DNA of 64,000 nucleotides from Lepas anatifera (GCA_034440635.1 JAOTON010001526.1:3605001-3669000); one strand, 5' to 3'; counted from the stretch's first letter, positions 38,566-51,416 are shown. Notes: generated by a model from the letters alone, not told the origin. Translations and numbers: made by a program.

Positions 38566-39824
38566 GTAATCTTTATTGGTTATTTCAAAGAAAAGAATGA
38601 TAAAACTGACTTGCAGGCTTATGAAGAGACACATTAAGAACGAAATATGGTTTGCTTTCAGCACATTGTCATGCGGCTCTCCTGCGCCGGTGGGGCGTTA
38701 GCCCAGGCCGCAGGCCGAGGTTGTTGTTGTGGTTGTTGTTGGCGTCTGTCAGTCCTGAGAATTGATGTCAGAGCTCTGGAATTTTGTAGGATGATAGCCC
38801 GTCTGCTCCAGACACCCAAACTGAAGCCCCGAGTTGAAATCCAAAATAGTTTTTGAGAAATTTTGGCTCAAACTTTTTCTGTTTTATATTTTTCTAATTT
38901 TTACTTCTTAAGCTACGAACTTGAAATTTATGTCCTTTTCAATGGATAACAAGGGCCAGCTAGGGGAAAAAATTGAGCTGATCCGACAATATTTATTGCG
39001 CGAAAACGCGGCATTTCTCACGCGCGCAAAAACCCGCTAAAAGTTGATGGCCGACTTGTGCGCTCCAAATGTCAGAAGACAGGCCTCAGTTAGCTGAAAG
39101 GCAGTTACCTAGGGGTGGCTAGGCAAATTTTGTAGTGCTTAGGCATAGTTTTGAGTGCAAAAAATAAAATTTTGACCTACTTTTTACAGTTCTTCCGGAA
39201 GACTGAATTTTGGTTCATTTCATTTCAACGTTAATATCTCACAATCTAATTGACCGATTTGAGTTTTCATTTCAAATAATGAAAGAACATTGCTCCTGCC
39301 TGATAATATTTGGAGATGGAAATTGTGAATGTGAAATTCTTTGTTTTATAGGCATAAATAGAAATTGAGTAAAAAAACTTTTTATTTGCATCTTCCTGGT
39401 TCCAAGCTCATGTCACTCACAAACTCAGAACTGACATGGCTGAATAGGAAAGTTACTTGCGGTCATTTCGCTCACTTATACTACCCACCTATCTCTAATG
39501 GCTTTCGAGTAATTAGTCAAAAATGTATTATAAGATGCCAAATTTATCGGACCACCTTTGCTTCTCACCATGGTTTCAAGTCCTTAAAATAGATGGAAGT
39601 TGAAGAAATTTGGCATGAAGCTAGCTTAGGATCCTATCTCGACGATACAAGTAATTTCAGCCCAAAAGAATGCTTGGTTCGTCTTCTAGAAGCACCTTTA
39701 TATCCTGCCTTTTCGGGACAAGCACAGCACCCGGCGCCAGCGGCCCGGCATATTCGGCGGAGTTGTACCAGCCAGTGACCTCCTGACGGGTCAGAGGTGT
39801 TCAGCTAGTGGGAGGCTGAGAAGT

Positions 39825-39899
39825 GTGGCACGGTGGTCTAGTGGTTAGAGGCCCTGTCTCTTGATCAGGTAGGTCCGGTTCGAATCCGGGGGTGACCAC
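39825..39899 (+). tRNA. tRNA-like sequence, unit 3
   Basis: Same layout. The acceptor is GTGGCAC with the same bulge and the anticodon stem is CCTGT against TCAGG (four pairs). A and B boxes are intact. Confidence 0.55.
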
Positions 39900-40231
39900 G
39901 TACTCTTTATTGGTTATTTCAAAGAAAAGAATGATAAAACTGGCTTGCAGGCTTATGAAGAGATACATTAAGAACGAAATATGGTTTGCTTTCGGCACAT
40001 TGTCATGCGGCTCTCCTGCGCCGGTGGGGCGTTAGCCCAGGCCGCAGGCCGAGGTTTGATTGTTTTTGCCAACTTAAATTTAGACGTCATCATATTTGAT
40101 TTGGGTCTTAACGACTCAAGGGATCTACAATTAATATAATGCTAATTATTAGTCTCTAATATATGGCAAGTGGAAAAGTAAGGTTTTTCATTGGGTCCAA
40201 AAAAGTGCCCGAGGCCACAACTCAAAAACCA

Positions 40232-40740
40232 TTAAACGGGCGCAGCTAATAATATCACAGCGATAATCTGCGCCTCGCAAAACCGATGTGACAAATTTTC
40301 ATCAAAGTCTGACATGTAAGGTGCTATCGCTTGGTCGATTTGTCGTGGGATGCCCCAATACCTTGACGCGCAAGCGATCTCGCGGCCGTGGCCTGCCCCG
40401 GCGGTCGGATCTGTTGGGCCGGCGCGCCCGTCCGACACGCCAACAACCGCGCGGCGGCTGGCGGTGGGGGGAGGGGAGGGGAAGGGGGTCGGCGTGCCGC
40501 CCATCGGGTAGTGCGCCTGACATTCCGGGACTGTAGCGTTATTCAGCCGCCACTGCCGACCTGCTGTCCCCCTCCCCCAGTGATGGGTCGGAGAGCCCCG
40601 GATACCTCCGGGTGGACCCCCTCCCCACCGGTACCTCCGCTCTGTCCTTCCGCTCAGCCGTTTCATCCGCTCGATGTGGACGGCGGGTGTCTATCTTACT
40701 TGTGTTTCACTATTTTACATTTCTTGAGTTGCTAATGGTT
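40232..40740. other. GC-rich stretch with unassigned open frames
   Basis: The minus strand has a 144-codon frame whose last third (YWGIPRQIDQAIAPYMSDFD...) is not low-complexity. I recognise no family. It could be a decayed exon or TE remnant. Confidence 0.2.
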
Positions 40741-41099
40741 GGTTGGGTGCCCACCGGCGTAACTAAAGGGGCCCCGTGGCTTGGGGAGCCTGGTTAATTT
40801 TACTTTAAAATTGCCACTGGTCTATTTTAGGTCGGTGTCTTACAGGCATGTATCGTTGTACGCACTATGTTACATGCAGGAGTGTCAGTCAATATATCAA
40901 CGGATACAAATGATCAAACCAAGAACTGAATATTAGATGATAGCCTATATGCTGGATCAAATAAAGCGTAACAAGGTGTTATGGTGTGACCCAACAGGGT
41001 TTACGGGGCTTTCGGTCATTGCTGGCTGACCGGATAAGCGGGCAGAACCTTTGCTTTTTAAATATGCCGACCTGAAGGTAAAACCACTTACCTTAAAAT

Positions 41100-42660
41100 C
41101 ATACCAGAATATTTGCAGTTTTTAGTCACCGACTGCACAGAAAACTGCGCGTACTTAAGAGTTCAGATTTAGGATATATCTACAGAGTAAGCTAATGAAA
41201 CTTGTGTTTCTACTTTCCGTAGTTGTGAAGTGGTTCAGGGGCGTAGCCAGAGGGGGGGCGGCAGGGACAGCCGCCCCTCCCTGAGGGCCCGAATGGTCCT
41301 CCTGAGGACACGAGCCGCGCGAAGTGCGGCTCGCCCGCACTATGCTCTGTGGCCAAATTTGGCATTTTATACCAGACAGGGCCCTCTTGAGCCCTCTTCA
41401 GCACTCTATTCTGTAACAAGCAGGGCCCTCTTTGTGCTCTTTTGAGCCGATTCCGTACTTTTTCTGTCGACAAATCAAGTGATAGACCGAATCGTATTTG
41501 GCCTCACCATTGGTTACAACTTTTGCCCCCACCACCAACCTGGAAAAAATCCCTGCGCCTATGCCTAACAGAAATCTGACGAGTTCTGGCTGTTGGAAGC
41601 TTGCTGTGGGAAATGAAAGCATTTGGAACTTTTATTGGGATGACCTCCGTGTAAATTATCCGAATGGGAATTAATTAAGTTTGATTGCCTTTTTCCATTG
41701 CATCGAAACTATATGTATGTGCCTAAGACCGCAGTTCACGATGTGCCTATGTAGACAATAACAGAATTCATCCGATGTTCCCTTCATATGAAACTGTGCG
41801 TACTTCAGACCTCTTCTCAGGATATATTTTCATAGCGAATGGCTGAAGAGTTTATTTTCTGGTTCATATGCTTCCGGGAGTGGTTAAGATTTTTTGCTGT
41901 GCTGGTATGAATCTGAAATGGGCCATCAATCTGCCAGCAGCTTTACGACGAGTTAGATATAAGCCGAGGTCCAGTTGCTCACGAAATTGTGCGTAAGCAC
42001 GGTGTTAGGCCTGCTTCTCAGTAAAGAAAGTTTTGGAAGACCAATTTTTCCGCAAATTGAACCCGAATTGTGTGTACCGCGGCGCTTGCTGCCCAGCGGA
42101 AATCTTAGAAATCTAGGCCGGTGGAGGCTTAGTAAGCCCCTTCCAAGAGGGACATACCCTTAGCAGAAGTCTTAGCTACGCGTAGTTTCGTATGCAGCGG
42201 AAAATGTGCTATCGATTGGTATGCCTTCACATTCAGTGCATTTTCCCGGAGATCGGCCCATTTTAAAATGCGAAAATATTTCTACTCGCACGGGTAGAAA
42301 GGTCTTCGCATCTTAAAATGGGCCGATCTCCGGCAAAATGCACTGAATGTGAAGGCATACCAATCGATAGCGCATTTTCCGCTGCATACGAAACTGTTCG
42401 TACTTAAGACTTGTGCTAAGGGAATGTCCCTCTTGGAAGGGGCTTTCTGAATTCGTCACCGATTTCTGCGCTTCTTGCAATGGTTAAAAGATACTGACAC
42501 GAGGGTATGAATCTGAAATGGGCCGATGACCGGCACGTAGCCCAGAGTAGAATTGGGCATGGCGTGATAGCCAAGATCCGATTACATACGAAACAGTTGG
42601 AAGCTAAGGTTTTGTTTCTGATCCTTATTAGATAAGAGCATTTTTCCTATAAATTTAGCC
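41100..42660. repeat. Degenerate repeat cluster around GAAACTGTGCGTACTTAAGAC
   Basis: Forms of GAAACTGTGCGTACTTMAGAC recur near 41143, 41791, 41980, 42385 and, inverted, 42180. They are often followed by GGATATAT and a TGAATCTGAAATGGGCC word. The spacing is irregular, a few hundred bases. Confidence 0.6.
42134..42445. repeat. Inverted repeat, 141-bp arms with 30-bp spacer
   Basis: The left arm 42134-42274 (AAGCCCCTTCCAAGAGGGAC ... AAAATGCGAA) is mirrored by 42305-42445 with few mismatches. The spacer is about 30 nt. It lies inside the degenerate repeat cluster and could fold into a long hairpin. Confidence 0.9.
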
Positions 42661-43074
42661 AAATATCGGGCGTCGCGACGCTTGCCACCTGGCGGAGATC
42701 CGGGGAACCGATGCCACTGGAGCCCGCCCGACTCAATCACTAATGATCACGGCGGTGAGACCAGTTTCCGTAAAGTAAAACGCTGTCTTAGCAGAGGTGT
42801 CGAAGGTATGAAATCGAAAATGGTACCACTGCATAGCCCAGACAATTGTCTTTCATTACCAGTCGGTTCACTTCATTGCTCGTTCACCCTGCTTTTACTA
42901 TGCAGCATTCAGTAACCCCGGGTATCAGAATTGATCGTTACCTAACGTTCTGCTGTGCGTGGAGGGTCGTGAGTGCGTTGCCATCGTCGAGTTGGATGCA
43001 CGGTTTTCTTTCATTTCTGGGTGTTTCATTTAAAATGGAGTAGACAAACATATATCGGTAAAAATACCCCCCCC

Positions 43075-43185
43075 GTTGGAGGAGTCTGTCCCAGCATCCA
43101 AATTTCTGCCCCAATTGGGGCAGGCTTTGAGCTGCCCCAAGCGCCTCGTCGAGTCGCCTGCCACGTTCTGCAGACTGGCTATACA
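43075..43185. repeat. GGGGCAG array fragment with TIR-like end (inverse of 15249-15390)
   Basis: Contains CTGCCCCAATTGGGGCAG and ends TGCCACGTTCTGCAGACTGG, the reverse of the end at 15249. Confidence 0.6.
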
Positions 43186-43544
43186 GTGAGCAGTTAAATA
43201 CCACATTCTAACAACAATTTACTGTAATCTTCCAATATACTAAGACCAGTGTGCAAAGTATGGCACTTTCAACGAAATTGTCTGTGCAAGAGCGCTTGGA
43301 GACAGAATAAAGTGGTGCAAATTTTACCACCCTGATGCGAATTTGCAGGCCCGGTGCGAGGGAGGCGACACTGAAAATCAGCAAAATCTTGCAACAGAAG
43401 GGAAAAACTGAACCAAAATAGGCAACTACAAACCAATTTCACTGATTGTTCCTCATATTTGGCCCTTGCTCGTACCCAGCCACCTCCCGTTACATCCTAC
43501 CCAAAAAACATTAAACATCCATACAGGCAACCAAAACAAGAGAA

Positions 43545-43723
43545 GCAACAGGCAGCTAGAGAAGCAACGGGAGGTCAGGAGAATATGTAGGCACCATATC
43601 ACTGTACGGTCTCTGGATGCCTGGAACAGCCTGCCTGAACATGTGGTATCCTCGACTAGTCTGACCATGTTCGAGACCAACCTGGATAAGTTTTGGCATA
43701 GGGATAGTTTCAGGCACGAGTAA
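43545..43723 (+). pseudogene. Non-LTR retrotransposon reverse-transcriptase C-terminal remnant
   Basis: The frame gives ...ITVRSLDAWNSLPEHVVSST then SLTMFETNLDKFWHRDSF and a stop. The R-x-(V/L)-x-x-WNSLP-x-x-VV-x-x-xS-(V/L)-x-x-F-(K/E)-x-x-LDK(F/H)W pattern closes the reverse-transcriptase ORF of CR1/L2- and Jockey-like non-LTR elements. Nothing further upstream is recognisable, as expected for a 5'-truncated copy. Confidence 0.7.
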
Positions 43724-43964
43724 TGGCCCTTCACCTACCATTTCCATTCAGATCCCATCAAAGTTGAAGTTATCCAAGAACTTTCCGATACGTAGTATGT
43801 GGAGTTACAGGCCCATTCCAAGCCTCTTTTCCAATAACACAAGCTTCAACAAAGCATCCAACACAAAAATTTTCCCTACCGCCTTAAAAAATGAAATAAT
43901 AATACTCACCAGAAAAAATCAACAAAAATGGTAGAAGATTGCTGAAGATAGAAGAAATTCTGAG

Positions 43965-44402
43965 CCGTGTTATTCTACCGGCAGAACGCATACTAATCAA
44001 AGCAATAGAGACATACTAATGTGCTGTACGCATGCGTAGTATTGTATCATAGACTTAAAGATTCCCTTAACTGCGCATGCGTGTAGCACACTAGTATGCA
44101 TTCTGCAAGGTAGCATAGGCGGATCCAGGATTGCCGATCGGGGGGGCACCTTCCCGGGGGGGCGCCATCCAGACTGGGGGGCGCCATCCGGACCAGGGGG
44201 CGCCACTTATGACCGGCAAAAGCTATCAGGTGGGCGCCAAATCCTATCGGTGAGCGCCGACTTTCGCATCCGGGGGGGTGGGAAGCGACATTTCAGGGGG
44301 CGCCATTGACCTTTCAGGGGGCGCCGAGGGTCGATCGGGGGCACGTGCCCCCCTTGCCCCCCCTGGATCCGCCTATGCAAGGTAGAATTAACACGGCTCT
44401 GT
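43965..44402. mobile_element. Small inverted-repeat element split by a MITE
   Basis: The left arm GAGCCGTGTTATTCTACC, then CAGAACGCATACTAAT, is mirrored on the right by ATGCATTCTGCAAGGTAG, then AGAATTAACACGGCTC. The right arm is interrupted by the CATAGGCGG MITE (44114-44377). An inner inverted pair centres on CGCATGCG motifs (44018-44095). Confidence 0.7.
44114..44377. mobile_element. CATAGGCGGATCC MITE, second copy
   Basis: Termini CATAGGCGGATCCAGG and CCTGGATCCGCCTATG. The 8-bp flank CAAGGTAG is perfect (44106-44113 and 44378-44385). The interior has GGCGCC units and is the reverse of 24321-24565. Confidence 0.9.
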
Positions 44403-44559
44403 TGTTTCTGTTCGAATACCAAATCAATCACTGTATCATTGTTCAATGAACTCTAGTTTTAGAATCCTCAGTATTGACTTTCCTCAGAATCTGGGGAAAG
44501 CCCGTGACATTCCTTAGGCAGTTTCACGCATTTCAGGCGCGCGCCCAGGATTTTCGTTT

Positions 44560-44705
44560 GGGGACCCGGCTAACGAAGGGGGGCGGTAGATTGATGGAGG
44601 TGGCATGTTTGAGAGGGGCGGCAGGTTATTACTGGGAGGGAAAATTTGGCCGGAACGGGTACTTATCATGTGAAGGGGCGGCACGCTATGGGCAGGGGAG
44701 GTAAG
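44560..44705. repeat. GGGGCGGC-type degenerate array (short)
   Basis: Words GGGGCGGTAGATT, GGGGCGGCAGGTT and GGGGCGGCACGCT at 30-60-bp spacing. Confidence 0.5.
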
Positions 44706-44919
44706 GTGAATCATAGGCTAAATCATAGGTGAGAGTAGTAATGGTACTGAAGGCTCATTTCTGCCCTCGATGGGCGTATGCCGGGGTCAATTCGTCAAAA
44801 TATGTTATCATTGGAATACAATGGAAACTTCCGTTGTGTTTTGACGGCTGACGAAGTGGAGCTATAAAAATTACCGAAGTAAGTATCACTGAGATCCTTT
44901 CAAAGTCCGACCGAATGAT

Positions 44920-46120
44920 ATCCTTCGCCCGGGTGGGGGAGGGTTTAAGAACCCCCTCGGGTTTTTCCGAAGTGACCAAAAAACGGCGGCGCACAGCGCC
45001 GCCAAACTTGGTTTAGCTGTTCCTTCATCATTTTTAAATCTTCTCTGAAAATTTTGGCTCAAGGTCATATCAGGTCAGGTCACCAGGCCAGGTGAAGTGA
45101 CCTCACCTCAAAAAATACTTAGGACCGCATAACTAAAAGAAGGGTTAATCGATCAAGTTGAAACTCATACCACATATTGGGCCTACCAGGAGCTACAACA
45201 TTTGTTCTGGGATTTTTATATTGGTGACCTAAGGTCATGTGCAGAGCATGACCTCCCCATTGTCAATACATGGGGAAAATCACGAAATGAGCTTTTCTCC
45301 ATAAGTATGGATGGAATCAACTTCAAACATCGATTGCGACTTGCTTTTAGCCCATTTCTGAAGCTGGTACCAAAATTTTTTACTTGTGACCTTTAAAAGG
45401 TCACCTTAGGTCAAATAAGCATTTTTTGGTGTTTTTCTTTATAAATTTTGAATAAACTAAGATAGAGCTTTTATTTTATCACCAAAGTGTTTGTATAGTC
45501 ACTGGAAGTCAAATGATATACATCATGACTATACCAGGTCAAGTTGGGTCAGACCGTTGACCTGGGTCAGGTCAAATTCTTAAATTTGACCTGGCATAGA
45601 AATATCATATATCATTCGATTCGTATTGACGAGAGGATTGCAATGGTACATAAACTATGGCTGTATCTTGTTTGGTTTGGAAGCTATTAGCGAAAAAGTA
45701 AACACCCTTATGCATGGGTGGCTATGGACATTCCCAAGAATATGACCAATATTTAGTGACCTGTAGCTCCCTAGGCTTTGACCTGACATGAAAATGAATG
45801 CCTCTGCAATGAAAGCGCATCTCAAGAGCTTTCGAATGGTGTTAGAAAAATGTTTCTTGCTATCATAGTTTCTGAGATATATGAGGTTTTCTTAGTACAC
45901 CTCATATTAGCGATTTTGACCTGTTTTGACCTCTGGTGACCTTGATATTGACCTGACAAGAAAAATGACCGAAGTATTTTCGATATCATTTTCGAAGAGC
46001 TTTCGATGGCCGTTTTACGCTTTTTCTAGCTCTCTTAGTTTTTGAGATCGTGGGGGGTCTTTTTTAGCCCCCCCCCACCAGGGCGAAGGTGGCTCGTACC
46101 CGCCACCGGGGCAAGGGATA
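44920..46120. repeat. AGGTCA-rich repeat with GC hairpins at both ends
   Basis: The left end has GAGGGTTTAAGAACCCCCTC-like and GGCGGCGC-ACA-GCGCCGCC stems. GGTCAGGTCACCAGGCCAGG and GACCTGGGTCAGGTC clusters follow. The right end has GGGGGGTC-N-GCCCCCCC and a GTACCCGCC motif. It may be the fullest copy of the family. Confidence 0.7.
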
Positions 46121-46144
46121 TATTGTGACCATGTCTAGGCTAAA

Positions 46145-48700
46145 TCATAAAATTGATCTGACTTGACATTTAGGTCTCGTCAGAATCTTTAGGTTGGAGT
46201 CAGAATAAGAGTCGTTATTGTCTCCATAACGACACCAGTCTACATGGCGCAGATGTAGACTGGGGTCTATGGCTGATTTGCTGGTTGTCACGATAGAGCG
46301 ACACCTTATAGTAATTTGATGTAAATGTGATGGGCCCTTTCTTTTTCTCAAGGAGCCCACACGACAAACAAATATTTTTATTGAGAGCGGAGGCCGTCCC
46401 GGCGATGTTAGATCGGCTTGCTCTCTATGAGGCGGGTCAATTCGAGTCATCATATAGGTGAGCGGGTCTTGCCTCGCGTGGGCGGCCAAATTTTTAGCTC
46501 TCATCCCCCTATAGCGTTAGAATTTCTGTGTTAATTTTTCCTCCCCAGCCAGAGTGCGATCTGAGCGTTTAAGCAGTCCTCCTCGTGAGAACACATTGGT
46601 CCTTAAAACTACCCTCGTCAATTCAGTCATGTACGAAAAAAACAGTCGTATTATTTTTTTGCGAAAGTCACATGTCCCCTTTAACTCTACTTGAAAATAT
46701 ACGAGGCCCTCCCTTTTTGTCTACCCTTCCTTCCAATGCTGCTCAACTGTTCAGAAAAACCCTGCGCTGGGTAAATCCAAAAAGGAAGAACCTGCGTGCA
46801 AAGGTAACGCAATCCCCCTCTTTTTTTCTGAAAACGTTTAAGTAAAAGGGATTCGAGCACCCACCCCAATCAGCCAATTTTGCCCCTCCCTCCAATACGA
46901 GCAATGTATCATGCGCGACTGAGATCGTTGGTTGGGTTCTAAGTTGTCAACATGCTCAACAAGGGTGGTCATTGAGCTCGATTGATTCCTTCTGTCAAGT
47001 GCCCTGGCCCCTCCTGCGCCTCGCGCCTTATGGAGTCTGGGCAAATTACTCAATCGCCTCCTGGCGCACATTTCACCCAACCTTGGGTTCTTCTCTGGGC
47101 GCCGCCTCCGGACTTACCCCCAATACTTGACTACTCAGGGCACTTGCTTCCGGAATCAGATCAACTGCCTTTGCTGAGCAGGGGCGTCCCAGAACTCAAC
47201 CTACGTCTCGGCTGATTGAGAGGCGAGCATCTAATGCGAGAAAGACGCCGTTCGGCATCTTCCCAAACGACCCATTTCACCATTGCCCACAGACATGCTG
47301 TACACAAGGGTACGGCTCACAGAACGTCTTCCTCATCAGCTTCTTTTGATGCGTATATATCCAGACTCGACACATAATTGTCCTATACGCTGAGGCTATG
47401 AGCCCTCGTGTTACGGTAGCCCCGTCAGTATTTTAATCCCTCCCTCGCTGTAATTAGCGCGGCTGGACGGCTGGAGGGGTGCGGCGTTACCCGACCCCAC
47501 CGACCGCGGTCTCGGTGATTGGTGATACCAAAGCTGTTCTGCCCGGCCCAGGGACAAAAGATACCTACTTAAACGGAATAACGAATTCTCTTTTTTTCAG
47601 TGATACAATACTAAACCCTATTGAATTCAAAATCTCGTGAGCATGTTCTCCAGACTTTCCGGAATTCGCCAATTCCAGCTAGGATCGTTGTTATCTTCTG
47701 TCACAATTATCCTGCACCGATGGTTTTACAAAGAGCGGGATTCAATAAATTTCTTGATCATCACTTTATTACCAAAAACGAAGCTCTACCAGATTGCGCC
47801 AAAAACATGCCAAAAGTGTTCCAAAACAATATATAAACATGCTGAGGCGACACGTGGCCCCTATCGCACATAGCGCCGTCCAATGTCGGCCTGATGTTTT
47901 CATTTGAGGAGAACGGGTCATCCTTCCGAGTCCAAGAGCTCGGGGACAAACGGTTAATTATTCACAACGCATGTTTCCAAAAAGGGAATCGAAAAGTCAA
48001 CGCAATCTTAAAAATCGGTACAAAAATGATAGGGACATCCTGCAGGCACATGGGTAAAAAGAAATAAATGAGGTCAAACAAGGGGGTTTATATATGGCTC
48101 TTTTGCGCACTCACCGGCGGATCCGTCAACCAGGCACCCTCTCCTGCGGCCGTACTCCTGCGAGCCAGTGCAACTGCTAGCCTCGAGGCAGCTTAGCAGC
48201 TCCTATAGAGCGGACCTCCACTCTCTTCACTCATGGCAGCGGGGTAAGAGAAGCCCCCGCTGCGCCTCTTCCGGAGCTCGGCACCACCTCCACTCTCTAC
48301 CGGGGCTCAGACCAGAGTCCTATCTCTCTCGCCGGCGTTGTTTTTCAACCCCTGGTGACGGCTGTCCCCCTCTTACTGAGTACCGCCACGTCGCCGTGGT
48401 GCTGCCAAGGGTGCGTTCTAGTGCGGACCCCGGCCGAAAAGTTACGCGCAAAAAGGGAGCAGAGCCTGAGGCGTCTTTCTAATAAAAGGAAACAGAATTT
48501 ATTTCTGTATTCCAACGCATCTTTTTTGTTTCTTTTTCTGTTTTTTGCCTAGAGCACTTTTGATAACTTTCGCAAGAAAATTGACATCTCCATGTTTGGC
48601 CGGCGCAAAGAGGGGAAAGGGGTAATGTATCCGGCCCAAACAAACCCAAGTGCCTGCAGTCGTGTCCGACGCCTGTGAAATGACCATAGCAGCCGCCTCT
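46145..48700. other. No gene recognised
   Basis: Mixed composition, with a GC-rich part at 48120-48440. The 104-codon plus-strand frame at 48168-48482 has no recognisable domain. Confidence 0.35.
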
Positions 48701-48713
48701 CCGCGACGGCCAG

Positions 48714-48879
<166 letters not shown>

Positions 48880-49900
48880 CAGATACAAGGGCGGGGGCAG
48901 GCATAGTCCTGAATATGACGAAAGGCAAGAATAAGATTCGAACAAATGTTACATAAAGACGACAGCACTAGCACGCTACCGCTTTGAGTGATCGTGTCAC
49001 CACCAGTTGCGCTAGATTAGTTCCGGTCATGTACAAATTATTGTTAGGCTGCTTATTTGAGGGGCTGGGCTAACGAATATTATGTGAAGACCTGATTTGG
49101 TGGAAAATAATTACTCTGGTACTTTTACTGGCTAGCAATAGTTTAGTTTAGGCCGATTTGTGGTTTTCGCCCGATACCGCCAGGCTGCTGCCGGTCACGC
49201 GTGTCATAAGTGTCGCCACCGGCACAAAAGTGGGGGGGGGGCAGCCAAACTTCAACCTGGTGCTGACAAAAAACTTTTAACATCAGGATAAGAAACTGTT
49301 CTAATTTGGGCTCCTCGTTGCCTTCCGCAGCGGCTGGATATAAGAATGTCCGGCTTTCTCTCGTTTTGGCTTAGATCGTGAAATTTTTGGCCAAAAAGTG
49401 GGGGGCCAGGCCCCCCTGCCCCCCTTTTCCGACGCGTATGACGCGTGTGACCTAACCTAGGTCATTTCTGGTCTGGCTGGCATCAGTGAGTGTCTCTACT
49501 AGCCGTGCATCAGTGCTGATTTAATGGTAGGTGCTAAAATACCCTGTGGACGTGAGTGTTTTTAGCTAGTGTCTTGGATTATTGTTGAAACTGATTTGCA
49601 TAGATGTTTGTTTAGCTAATGATAGCATTTCGATAGCATTCGGGCTGGTATGCCGATTTGGCCTGCATCATTGACTTATACTCATAGGCAGTGGCGTAGC
49701 CAGGATTCGGCCAAGGGGGGGTCCGGCTACCGTCTGGGGGCCCCCAGGCCTGGGGCCCCCAGGCCGGTGGCCCCCTTAGTAATCGGGGCCCATCTCCTAT
49801 ATGTGTCGTATAATATTTTGGCATTATAACATTTACACGACGGAAATTTTTCTATCCATTCTAAATGTTTGTTATTATTTTGTTTATAGTTTGATTTTTT
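48880..49900. other. No gene; single hAT-type end at 49690
   Basis: CAGTGGCGTAGCCAGGATTC at 49690 looks like a hAT-type terminus with G-rich units behind it, but no matching right end is seen. Confidence 0.4.
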
Positions 49901-49901
49901 C

Positions 49902-50221
49902 TAAAATCAGCTGAAGTTCCAAATTCCCTGTTCGAATTGCTATTATGGATGCTAAAAGTAGATTAATTTTTGCCTTTCCCTCAGTAATGGTGCCTGATCG
50001 AGATGTTTCAATTTGCCTTGATTGGTACGCAATGGGAAAATAAAAATTTTCCGAGGCATATGATTTTTAAAAATCTTCTTTGAGCCTAGGATCTCAAGCG
50101 ATATCTCTGGATTGTATTCTAAAATCTAAAAGAAATGGAAAGGAAAAAGGACGCTCAATAAAAAGGATATATGAGTGTGCCATAGATGCAATATAAAACC
50201 TATTCCATGGACGGTCCTACT
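49902..50221. repeat. Dispersed repeat, left part of the split copy
   Basis: Homologous to 18828-19155. It ends at GGTCCTACT, where the hAT-type element inserted. Confidence 0.85.
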
Positions 50222-50555
50222 CAGGGGTCTATTTTTGGGGTAACGGGGTAACGGGCGTGAGCGACAAATTTCAGGGTCTGAAGCGACAAATTTTGGGTCG
50301 GGGAAGTAGGTACCTCACACTGTTTTCAAACACGGACGGATCAAGGACTCTGATTTGGGGGGTTCCAACTGGGCCGAGATTCATGGTCAGCGGCGGGGAG
50401 GGGAGGACTGGACCGCAAAATGACTTCCTGAACTCAACATGTGAGTCCGGTAGGGGATGGGTGGGGCGTGCAGTATTTAACATCTGTTGCATTTAAAGTT
50501 AAAATGTACAATTTTTGCCCAATTTTGCGTGATTTCCTTTGACAGTAGACCGTTG

Positions 50556-50707
50556 CAGTGGCGGATCCAAGGTGGGCTAGGGGCTCCACCCCCCCAATAT
50601 GTCCGAGCCCCTATTGTTAATACATACACGAGGGGCTGCTCGAGGTACTGACGAGTGCGGATCGAGCCCCTAGTCCCCCCCGAAATGAATTCCTGGATCC
50701 GCCACTG
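50556..50707. mobile_element. 152-bp CAGTGGCGGATCC MITE nested in the hAT-type element
   Basis: Termini CAGTGGCGGATCC and GGATCCGCCACTG. The 8-bp flank GACCGTTG is perfect (50548-50555 and 50708-50715). Confidence 0.92.
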
Positions 50708-51416
50708 GACCGTTGGGTAGGCAAATTATACGTTTTCAACCTTTAGGGGGTAATAGCCCCCGCATGCTCTCCTCCGCCTTAATGGATCCGCCAGTGTTTC
50801 CTAAAGGAAGCAACTCCAAAACGATGAAATCATAGTCATTGTCCGATTCCCCGCCCCATACAGACTACCGATCGATATGCTTCCGAACGACCCTCGTATC
50901 CGCTATGGTTTGAATTCATCCACCCGCACCAAAGCAATAGAGACACTTTCGGCACAATTTCCGGTGACCCTCGTACGCAACGTGCGGCAGAAATTTCCCC
51001 ATCTTGTGAATAGAGCAATATCCCAAGGAGGGTAACGCAGGAGGTGTATCCCCATAGGCCCTCTGTTGGGACCCTGTAACAAGACTGTAACAAAGAGCCG
51101 TGTCGCACGAAAATTCCCTAGTGTCGCACGAATGCGACACGAAATTTTCCCAAGAATCTTGGAAAATTGCGGGTTTATTTGGGATAGGAAGCTTCCGGTT
51201 GAGTTGCCACATGGTTGTTCCAGACGACAGAAGACCACTGGCGCGTCGTATGACCACGTCGTGTGCGCGGGATCCGAGGGAAAGTAGAGGCATTGCTCTC
51301 CTAATCGTTTGGTCAGAAGGAAGCGTAGAGAAAAGGTGATAAACTGTGGCGAATGCGAGTTGAGGGAGTGCGTATAATGGCTCCACGCTTGTATATATTT
51401 TTTACTGGTTGGCATT

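Larger units (their letters stand above)
36072..40054 (+). repeat. Three tandem ~1.33-kb units
   Basis: Units start at 36072, 37397 and 38721 with TTGTTGTTGGCGTCTGTCAG and each ends GGCCGCAGGCCGAGG. They are highly similar throughout, with scattered substitutions; the third has an extra GTTGTTGTG. Each carries one tRNA-like sequence about 1.1 kb from its start. No conserved long frame exists, so this is a recent tandem triplication of a non-coding unit. Confidence 0.93.
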
